From NCBI RefSeq assembly GCF_001442805.1, contig NZ_CP011131.1:2480001-2544000 (forward strand): a stretch of DNA of 64,000 nucleotides, read 5' to 3'. Below are positions 47,360-54,498 of this stretch, one piece after another. The notes under the pieces are model-generated. The model saw only the letters and a program-made list of their open reading frames with translations, was not told where the DNA came from and ran no database searches. Made by a program: the position numbers and the translations under genes. Each line of letters starts with the position of its first letter. Within the stretch, counting starts at the first letter, position 1. This stretch comes from Lysobacter gummosus (lineage in GTDB: Bacteria; Pseudomonadota; Gammaproteobacteria; Xanthomonadales; Xanthomonadaceae).

Positions 47360-49651
47360 ATGGACATCTTCGATTGGATCGAAGACCTCAGCGAAGAACT
47401 GCGCGAAGCCGGCCAGTACCGCGTGGTCGAACTCATCAACCGCATTCCGCACGAACTGCACGACAACCACCCCGAGCGCGTCGAGGCCATGCTGCCCGAG
47501 GCGCTGGCGGCGGCGCGCGCGCTGCAGAACCCGTGGCTGGAAGTGTTCTTCCGCCACTGGGGCCTGCAGAACCGCATGCGCAATCTGGCCGAGGGCGAGA
47601 AGGCGCTGCCCGAGGCGGTGTCGCTGCTGGAATTCGCCCATCGCGACGAAACCCAGCAATGCCCGCAATCGGTGTGCGTGACCCAGGACATCGCGATCTG
47701 CTACGGCAACGTCGACGGCCCGGGCTGGGTGCCCGAGCGTCTGGCGCTCAGCGAGGAAACGCTGGCGCGGATCGAGCCCAGCCGCAACTGCTACGACTGC
47801 ATCAGCCGCGAATACGCGCTGGCGCTGATGGACGGCGGGCGCGCGGATGAGGCGGTGACCTATCTGCAAGCCCAGGCGCGCAACATGCTGCGCGACGGCG
47901 GCGAGCCCGGCGTGGCCTATCGCGAAACCCAGGCCGGCGCCTTGTTCCGCGCCGGCCGCTGCGAACAGGCACTGGCCGCGTTGGATGCGATCGAAGAAGA
48001 GGAACTCGACGACGACGACGACGGCGACCGCCTCAGCCGCGCGACCTTCCGCGCGCTGATTCTGGCCAGGCTCGGCCGCATGGACGAAGCCTGGGACGCG
48101 CTGCCGCCTTACGGCCCGACCGTGGTGCCGTTGCTGTATCCCAACTGGTCCGAAGCGGTCGCGCTGATCGCGGCGGCCAAACCCGAACACAACCATTGGC
48201 GGCTCGGCCGCCTGCTCGCCACGATGGTGAGCCACATGGATCGCGTCGGCGCGCACCGGCGCTGCATCGAACTGGCGCTGCGTCACGGCGAACTGGCGCT
48301 GCTGCGCAAGGCCGGCTGGACCGCGCGCCGCGCTCTGGCGATCGCCCGTCGTCATCTGCCGTTGCTGCGCAGCGACCTGGGCGCGGGCGAGCTGATCGCC
48401 GCCTTCGCCGCGCGCGTGGACGCGCTGGACGCCGCCGCCGTTCCGAGCATGCCCGCCGAAGCGGTCTACGAACACGTGCGCGACGATGAAGGCTCCGACC
48501 CGGAACAGGACATCGAACTGCTGCTCGCGGCATATCGCGAACGCCCGGACGACGGTCCGCTGGCCGGGCTGCTGGGCTCGGCGATGATCGCCTGCGGCTC
48601 GCGCGAGGACGCGATCGCGCATCTGTGGGAGTTCGTGCGCCGGCATCCGCAGTCCGAGGACGCGCCGGCGAGCCAGTTGCTGGAGCAGTTGCTGGACCAC
48701 GGCGAGGCCGAAGCCGAAATCGGCCGGCTCGCCGCGCTGGTCGAGCCGGAGCGGCCGGCGTTCGCGCATTGGTGCCGCGCGCAGCTGGCGTTCGCCCGCG
48801 AACGTTGGAGCGAAGTCGGCGAGCACGTCGAACGCCTGCTGACCCACGTGCCGGATGCGAACGGCGCGCGCCGGTTGTGGGCGAGGGCGGCGATGGCGAA
48901 TCAGGATTTCGACCGCGCCGTGGGCTTGTACGCGGCCTTGGCCGAACAATCGGAAGAACCCGGCGGCGACGACTGGGATCTGATGTCGGCCGCCAGCGCC
49001 GCCGGCGATTGGCCGGCGGTGCGGCGCAGCGCCGCGCGCCTGGGCATGCAACTGAGCAGCGAGGACGGGCCGGTACGCGAGTCCTGGGGCTGGCTGCGCC
49101 TTCGTTACGAGCACGACGGCGAAAGCTACGACTGCCTGGGCAGCCGTACCGGCCCGGTGACCGCCGAAGTGGTCACCGTGGCGGCGCCGGGCCGGCCGCA
49201 GCACGTGCGCGACGAAGTCGTATTCGACGCCGCGCCGCTGGAGCAGGCGCCGGAAGACGAGGCCGAGCGCGAACACTGGCTGACGCCGTTTCGCGTGGTG
49301 CACACCCGCCGTCGCGCCGATTACCGCAGTTGGTTCGTCGATGGCGCGCACCCCGGCGAATCCGCGTTCGAAGCGATGCGCGAGGCGCTGGAAGCGCAGC
49401 AATGGTCGGTGTGGGTGCGCAGCGGCGACGACTATCGGGTGCGCGATCCGAAGCAGGACGAAGACGCTGCGTTGCCGGGTCTGTATTTCTTCCTCGCCAC
49501 GCCGCCCCAGGTCGCGCCTTCGCAGGTCGACAGCCGCTTGCTGGAACTCACCGCCGGCTGGGAGCACCCGTTGAGCTGGCTGCAACTGGCGGAACAGGCC
49601 GGCGCCGATACCGGCCGGCACGAGGCCATCGTCGAGGCTTACGGGCTGTGA
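47360..49651 (+). CDS. Large TPR-like helical repeat protein
   Basis: A 763-residue cytosolic protein built largely of helical repeats with the Ala/Leu/Tyr spacing of TPR units, for example ISREYALALMDGGRADEAVT, ETQAGALFRAGRCEQALAAL, DGPLAGLLGSAMIACGSRED and RLWARAAMANQDFDRAVGLY. The last 180 residues change to a beta-rich region (ESWGWLRLRYEHDGESYDCL; RRRADYRSWFVDGAHPGES) that is not recognised. TPR proteins are the usual eukaryotic partners of Hsp90, so its place right behind an Hsp90-like gene is suggestive. No catalytic motif is seen. A hairpin terminator follows. Confidence 0.7.
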   Translation: MDIFDWIEDLSEELREAGQYRVVELINRIPHELHDNHPERVEAMLPEALAAARALQNPWLEVFFRHWGLQNRMRNLAEGEKALPEAVSLLEFAHRDETQQCPQSVCVTQDIAICYGNVDGPGWVPERLALSEETLARIEPSRNCYDCISREYALALMDGGRADEAVTYLQAQARNMLRDGGEPGVAYRETQAGALFRAGRCEQALAALDAIEEEELDDDDDGDRLSRATFRALILARLGRMDEAWDALPPYGPTVVPLLYPNWSEAVALIAAAKPEHNHWRLGRLLATMVSHMDRVGAHRRCIELALRHGELALLRKAGWTARRALAIARRHLPLLRSDLGAGELIAAFAARVDALDAAAVPSMPAEAVYEHVRDDEGSDPEQDIELLLAAYRERPDDGPLAGLLGSAMIACGSREDAIAHLWEFVRRHPQSEDAPASQLLEQLLDHGEAEAEIGRLAALVEPERPAFAHWCRAQLAFARERWSEVGEHVERLLTHVPDANGARRLWARAAMANQDFDRAVGLYAALAEQSEEPGGDDWDLMSAASAAGDWPAVRRSAARLGMQLSSEDGPVRESWGWLRLRYEHDGESYDCLGSRTGPVTAEVVTVAAPGRPQHVRDEVVFDAAPLEQAPEDEAEREHWLTPFRVVHTRRRADYRSWFVDGAHPGESAFEAMREALEAQQWSVWVRSGDDYRVRDPKQDEDAALPGLYFFLATPPQVAPSQVDSRLLELTAGWEHPLSWLQLAEQAGADTGRHEAIVEAYGL

Positions 49652-49665
49652 ACGGCTGAATCGGA

Positions 49666-49694
49666 ACGGCCGCGATCTTGCGCATCGCGGCCGT
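49666..49694 (+). terminator. Hairpin after the Hsp90-like/TPR operon
   Basis: ACGGCCGCGAT / ATCGCGGCCGT is a perfect 11-bp stem with a 7-nt loop, followed by CTTCAT. The U-tract is weak. Confidence 0.6.
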
Positions 49695-49875
49695 CTTCAT
49701 CGCGCGTCCATGAGGCATGCGGCGCCGCGCCGCCGCGGACATCGCTGCGGCTTTTCGACAAGTTCAGACAATGGCAAACCCGCATAAGCGGCGGGGGCAA
49801 CTTGCGCCGGCCCGTGTCGGCGGCTAGCGTGTCGGCGGTCCGCGCTGCATGCGCGCCGCCTTCGAGCCGATCGTC

Positions 49876-50913
49876 ATGACCTCTCGCCGCCGTTTCCTGC
49901 AAAGCTCGCTGTTGGCCGCGGGCGCCGCCGCCTTGCCCGCGTTGGGCGCGGAAAAAAACACCGCCGTCTCGACCGCCCGGCCCGCCGCCGCGAGCGGCGC
50001 GCGCGTGGTGTCGACCTGGGATTTCGGCGTCGGCGCCAATCAGGCGGCGTGGCCGGTATTGGCCGATGGCGGTTCGGCGCTCGATGCGGTCGAAGCCGGC
50101 GCGCGCTGGGCTGAGGCCGATCTGTGCAACAACACGGTCGGGCGTTGCGGCAATCCCGATCGCGACGGCGTGCTGACCCTGGACGCCAGCATCATGGACG
50201 GCGACGGCCGCTGCGGCGCGGTCGCCGCGCTGGAAGACATCGCCCATCCGGTCACGGTCGCGCGCCGGGTCATGGAACGCACGCCGCATGTGCTGCTGGT
50301 CGGCGCGGGCGCGCAGCAGTTCGCGATCGAACAAGGCTTTCCCAAACAGCCGCTGTTGACCGACAAGGCGCGCGCGGCCTGGAACGAATGGCGCAAGACT
50401 TCGAAGTACCAGCCGCAGATCAACGCCGAGCGGCTCGATCAGGCCAAGCCCGGGGACAAAACCAATCACGACACCCTCGGCATCCTCGCCATCGACCGCA
50501 GCGGCAAGCTCGCCGGCGCCTGCACCACCAGCGGCATGGCCTGGAAGCTGCATGGCCGCGTCGGCGACAGCCCGATCGTCGGCGCCGGTCTGTACGTGGA
50601 CAACGAAGTCGGCGCCGCCACCGCCTCGGGCGTGGGCGAGGAAATGCTGCGCAATGCGGCCAGTTTCCTCGTGGTCGAGCTGATGCGTCAGGGCCGCGGC
50701 CCGGACGAAGCCTGCCGCGAGGCCATCGACCGCCTGGTGCGCAAGCGCCCGCAGGCCAGCAAGACTTTGCAGGTGTGCTTCCTGGCGATCAACAAGCACG
50801 GCGAAGTCGGCGCGCATGCGCTGCATCGCGGTTTCGTCTACGCGGTGTGCGATGCGAACAAGCGCGACGCGCTGCTGGATTCGCCGTCGGTCTACACCAC
50901 GCAACAGACCTGA
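49876..50913 (+). CDS. N4-(beta-N-acetylglucosaminyl)-L-asparaginase, Tat-exported
   Basis: A 345-residue N-terminal-nucleophile hydrolase (aspartylglucosaminidase). It splits GlcNAc-Asn, the last linkage left after N-glycan trimming. The Tat signal SRRRFLQ is followed by SSLLAAGAAALPALG. The family signature DLCNNTVGRCGNPDRDG and the autocleavage site NHDTLGIL are visible; Thr200 would become the new N-terminal nucleophile after cleavage from Asp199. GVGEEMLRNAASFLVVELMR is also typical. ATG 49876 sets the Tat signal at the N-terminus. It overlaps functionally with the GH92/GH20 genes 8-10 kb downstream. cutC follows after 8 bp. Confidence 0.9.
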   Translation: MTSRRRFLQSSLLAAGAAALPALGAEKNTAVSTARPAAASGARVVSTWDFGVGANQAAWPVLADGGSALDAVEAGARWAEADLCNNTVGRCGNPDRDGVLTLDASIMDGDGRCGAVAALEDIAHPVTVARRVMERTPHVLLVGAGAQQFAIEQGFPKQPLLTDKARAAWNEWRKTSKYQPQINAERLDQAKPGDKTNHDTLGILAIDRSGKLAGACTTSGMAWKLHGRVGDSPIVGAGLYVDNEVGAATASGVGEEMLRNAASFLVVELMRQGRGPDEACREAIDRLVRKRPQASKTLQVCFLAINKHGEVGAHALHRGFVYAVCDANKRDALLDSPSVYTTQQT

Positions 50914-50921
50914 GTCCGGCG

Positions 50922-51650
50922 ATGACGCGAAAACTGCTGGAAATCTCCGCCAATTCGTTGGCCTCGGCGCTGGCCGCGCAGGCCGGCGGCGCCGACCGGG
51001 TGGAGCTGTGCGAGAACCTGCGCGAGGGCGGCACCACGCCGTCGTACGGCACCCTCGCGGTCGCGCGCGATCGCCTGCGCATTCCCTTGTATGTGCTGAT
51101 CCGCCCGCGCGGCGGCGATTTTCTTTACGACGAAAACGATCTGGCGGTGATGCGCGCCGACGTCGAAACCTGCGTGCGCCTGGGCTGCGACGGCGTGGTG
51201 ATCGGTGCGCTGGACGCCGACGGCGCGGTCGATGCCGGCGTATGCGCTGAGCTGATCGCGGCGGCGGGCTCGCTCGGCGTCACCTTTCATCGTGCCTTCG
51301 ACGCCGCGCGCGATCGCGCCGCGGCGTTGGAAGCCGTCATCGCCCTGGGTTGCGAACGCATCCTGACCTCCGGCGGCGCAGTCGATGCCGAGCAGGGCGC
51401 CGACCACATCGCCGCGCTGGTGGCGCAGGCGGCTGGACGCATCGCGCTGATGGCCGGCGCCGGCGTCACCGCGCACAACATCGCCGCGCTGGCGCAACGC
51501 GCGCAGGTCGGCGAGTTGCATGCTTCGGCCAAAGCGCCGCGCGTGTCGGCGATGCGTTATCGCAACGATGGCCTGGCCGGGTTGTCGCCGGATTGGGTGC
51601 AAAGCGACGCGGACATCGTCCGCGCGTTGGCGCAAGCGCTCCGCGCCTAG
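50922..51650 (+). CDS. cutC: CutC family protein
   Basis: A 242-residue TIM-barrel protein of the CutC family. Motifs are KLLEISANSLASALAAQAGG, ADRVELCENLREGGTTPSYG, VLIRPRGGDFLYDE and TFHRAFD. E. coli CutC was first linked to copper tolerance, but that role is disputed and its reaction is unknown. It lies 8 bp after the asparaginase stop, and genes of this family often accompany glycosidase and asparaginase genes, so a catabolic role is plausible. Confidence 0.9.
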   Translation: MTRKLLEISANSLASALAAQAGGADRVELCENLREGGTTPSYGTLAVARDRLRIPLYVLIRPRGGDFLYDENDLAVMRADVETCVRLGCDGVVIGALDADGAVDAGVCAELIAAAGSLGVTFHRAFDAARDRAAALEAVIALGCERILTSGGAVDAEQGADHIAALVAQAAGRIALMAGAGVTAHNIAALAQRAQVGELHASAKAPRVSAMRYRNDGLAGLSPDWVQSDADIVRALAQALRA

Positions 51651-52131
51651 CGGCCGACATCCGCACGCCAACGCAGTTCGCGGTTTCCGCTCCGATTAGC
51701 GCGGCGTAAGAGCTGCCGCGCGCGACCATCGGCGTGAATGCGATCACGCTTGCGTACTGTGACGAATGACTTGCCAGCGTCGCACTGAATTCATTCGCGC
51801 CGAGATGCGCGGAAACGAACGTGTCCGTGGCGATCCGATGCGCGATGAATGCTGCGTATTCGATGCGCATAAACCACGATCGCGTCGAACGCTTCGCGCT
51901 ACCGCTGTGCGATCAGACCTGGATCACGCGGATAATCGGCATGCGCCTGCGTAACGGCGAATTCGCGGTTGCCGCGAACTGACAGCGCTGCTAATCGTTG
52001 TATCGCGATCCGCGAATGCGAGCACGCAGTCCGCGCGAGGTCGCAATGCATCGCCGACCGACCGAACGCCTCGCGATCCGCGCGGCGACACCCCCATGCC
52101 TGTTCCCTCACCGCCACAGCGGAGCGACGCC
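51651..52131. other. Intergenic region, no gene seen
   Basis: 481 bp between cutC and the cholesterol oxidase. Short frames have no domain character. GGAG at 52121-52124 is the ribosome site of the downstream gene. A small CGCGG-TTG-CCGCG hairpin is present at about 51964-51976. No promoter motif was identified. Confidence 0.5.
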
Positions 52132-53922
52132 ATGTCCAACGATTCACCTCACGATGCGATCAACGACGATCATTCCGCGCCGGACGCCGATCGGCACCGC
52201 CGCCGCTTTTTGGGCCAGGCGCTGGCGATCGGCGCGGCCGGCACCGGCGCGGCCTGGTGGCCGGCGTTCGCGGTCGATGCGGCCAGTGCGCTCGCGACCT
52301 GCGCCGCGCCGCCGGCGTTTCCCGCGCAGATCCCGTTGTTCCAACAGGCGTATCGCAATTGGTCCGGAGAGATCCAGATCGATGCTCTGTGGACCTGCTC
52401 GCCGCGCAATCCCGAGGAAGTGGTCACGGTCGTCAACTGGGCACGCCAGCACGGTTACCGCGTGCGTCCGCGCGGAATGGGCCACAACTGGTCGCCGCTG
52501 AATCTCGCCCCGGATCAGACCTGCGCCGAGCGCATCGTGATGATCGATACGCTCACGCATCTGAATCGGGTGGAGATCGATCGCGGCGCGCAACCGGCGC
52601 GGGTGACGGCGCAGGCCGGCATCTCGATGCAGGACTTGCTCGCGCGCTTGGAAGAAGCCGGACTGGGTCTGGCGCATATGCCGGCGCCCGGCGATCTGAG
52701 CCTGGGCGGCGTGCTCGCCGTGGATGCGCACGGCACGGCGGTGCCCGCGCTCGGCGAAACCAGACAGAGCGGACACAGCTACGGTTCGCTGAGCAATCTG
52801 GTGTTGTCGCTGACCGCGGTGGTGTGGGATGCCGCGCGACAGGCGTACATGTTGCGCAGCTTCCGTCGCGACGAAGCCGATTGCGCCGCGTTCCTGGCGC
52901 ATCTGGGCCGCGCCTTGATCGTCGAGGCGACTTTGCAGGCCGGGCCGAACCAGCGCCTGCGCTGCCAGAGCAACGTCGGTATTGCGGCGAGCGAATTGTT
53001 CGCCGCGCCCGGATCGACGGGCCGCACCTTCGCGAGTTTTCTCGACAAGTCCGGACGCGTGGAAACCATCCATTTTCCGTTCACGCGCAATCCCTGGCTC
53101 AAGGTGTGGACGCTCACGCCGGACTTGCCGCCGATGGTGCGCGAGGCCGCCACGCCGTTCAATTACCCCTTCTCCGACAGCATCCCGCCGGAGCTGACCG
53201 ACCTGATCTGCGACATCAACCTGGGCGATGTCAGCCGCACGCCGGCCTTGGGCGCGTTGCAATACAGCCTGGTCAGCGCCGGCCTGATGTTCACCGCGAG
53301 CTTCGACCTTTGGGGTTGGTCGCGCAACCTCATGCTGTACGTCAAACCGAGCACCTTGCGCGTCACCGCCAACGGCTACGCGGTGATCACCTCGCGCGCG
53401 AACGTGCAACGGGTGGTGCACGAGTTCGTGTCGTTCTATCAGGCGCGCGCCGAAGCTTATCGCGCGCAAGGCAAGTTCCCGGTCAACGGGCCGGTGGAAA
53501 TACGCGTGACCGGGCTGGACCGCGCGGATGAAGTCGCCGTGCGCGGCGCGGTCGAACCCTTGCTGTCGGCGGTGCGGCCGGTGCGCGACCGGCCCGAGTG
53601 GGACTGCGCGGTGTGGCTGGATCTGCTGACCCTGCCGGGCACGCCGCAGGCCGAGCCGTTCTATCGCGAAGTCGAGCAGTGGGTGTTCTCGCAGTTTTCC
53701 GGCGAGTACGCCTTGGCGCGGGTGGAGTGGAGCAAGGGCTGGGGCTACGACGCCGTCCATGGCGCGTGGAGCGATGCGGCGGTGATCGGGCAGAGCATCC
53801 CGAACTCGCTGCGTTACGGGCAGGCAGCGGATTCGGCTTGGGACGCGGCGGTGGCGATCCTCAATCGCTACGATCCGGCCCGGGTGTTTTCATCGCCGTT
53901 GCTGGACCGGTTGTTGCCTTAA
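52132..53922 (+). CDS. Type II cholesterol oxidase (FAD, VAO family), Tat-exported
   Basis: A 596-residue secreted flavoenzyme. The Tat signal RHRRRFLGQA is followed by a hydrophobic stretch ending near AFAVDA. The VAO-type FAD-binding domain begins around residue 100 with VVTVVNWARQHGYRVRPRGM and GHNWSPL; the His in GHNW is the likely covalent FAD attachment site of type II oxidases. LEEAGLGLAHMPAPGDLSLG fits the second FAD segment. The C-terminal half matches the cholesterol-oxidase substrate-binding domain, ending DAAVAILNRYDPARVFSSPL. It oxidises and isomerises 3-beta-hydroxysteroids with oxygen, producing peroxide. Substrate is inferred from the family. Confidence 0.82.
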   Translation: MSNDSPHDAINDDHSAPDADRHRRRFLGQALAIGAAGTGAAWWPAFAVDAASALATCAAPPAFPAQIPLFQQAYRNWSGEIQIDALWTCSPRNPEEVVTVVNWARQHGYRVRPRGMGHNWSPLNLAPDQTCAERIVMIDTLTHLNRVEIDRGAQPARVTAQAGISMQDLLARLEEAGLGLAHMPAPGDLSLGGVLAVDAHGTAVPALGETRQSGHSYGSLSNLVLSLTAVVWDAARQAYMLRSFRRDEADCAAFLAHLGRALIVEATLQAGPNQRLRCQSNVGIAASELFAAPGSTGRTFASFLDKSGRVETIHFPFTRNPWLKVWTLTPDLPPMVREAATPFNYPFSDSIPPELTDLICDINLGDVSRTPALGALQYSLVSAGLMFTASFDLWGWSRNLMLYVKPSTLRVTANGYAVITSRANVQRVVHEFVSFYQARAEAYRAQGKFPVNGPVEIRVTGLDRADEVAVRGAVEPLLSAVRPVRDRPEWDCAVWLDLLTLPGTPQAEPFYREVEQWVFSQFSGEYALARVEWSKGWGYDAVHGAWSDAAVIGQSIPNSLRYGQAADSAWDAAVAILNRYDPARVFSSPLLDRLLP

Positions 53923-53965
53923 CGCCGTCTGCAAAAACACTTGAACGACGCCAGCGTCGATGAAG

Positions 53966-54082
53966 CCTCTCTCCCGTTTACGGGAGAGAGGGGTTTGAGG
54001 GCGCGGGCTGGCGAGGAAATCCTGGCAATCGCATTCGCGCCTGCGGCGCTCTTCCCCAGCCCTCTCCCGCAGCCGGGAGAGG
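53966..54082. repeat. Pair of CTCTCCC-type hairpins after the cholesterol oxidase
   Basis: Hairpin 1: CCTCTCTCCCGT / ACGGGAGAGAGG (53966-53991). Hairpin 2: CCTCTCCCG / CGGGAGAGG (54061-54082). They match the hairpin after dapB in kind. The 576-bp gap to the receptor gene otherwise contains its promoter and operator region. Confidence 0.75.
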
Positions 54083-54340
54083 AGGGACCCCGCATCACTG
54101 CCGCGACGCAGCAAAGTCCCGGCTCCGCCTGTTCCCCGCGCAGCGGTGGATTCTCGTCAGGGCCCGACGCCTGACCGGTCAGTCTGCCAACGTGGCACCC
54201 ATCGCGCCGCCAGATTCGGCAAAACAACCACTTAGCGTTCCCGCCTGCCGTCGGCGCGCGGCCGGGAGCGGCCCGACTGTGCCCTAGCACAGGTCTATTG
54301 CTGCGCCGCGTCATGCAACGACAGGCCCGATTGTGGTTAA

Positions 54341-54355
54341 TTTAGATCGATCCAA
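54341..54355. promoter_or_regulatory. Putative operator shared by the two TonB receptor genes (site 1)
   Basis: TTTAGATCGATCCAA with palindromic core GATCGATC and TT/AA flanks, 143 bp upstream of the first receptor ATG. The same 15 bp occurs upstream of the second receptor gene. A symmetric centre with CG is typical of LacI-family operators. Confidence 0.7.
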
Positions 54356-54498
54356 TTTGGGGATTGGATGTGCCGGAGAGGTCCTGAGGGGGCGCTTCGG
54401 CGTTTGGCCTTAGATCGAGAGAAATCCGTTTCCAGTGTATTTCGGGACCACGGACCGGTCGCCATTGCAGTCCACTTTCCTTGGGGAGCACCGCGAAG

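Noticed and set aside
45257..49621. A 1454-codon open frame on the minus strand
   Set aside because: It lies wholly antisense to the Hsp90-like and TPR genes, is rich in Gln/His/Arg/Ala repeats typical of shadow frames in GC-rich DNA, and has no domain.
45449..49651. A Hma-type antiphage system
   Set aside because: The ATPase is Hsp90-like, but no helicase or methylase gene is adjacent.
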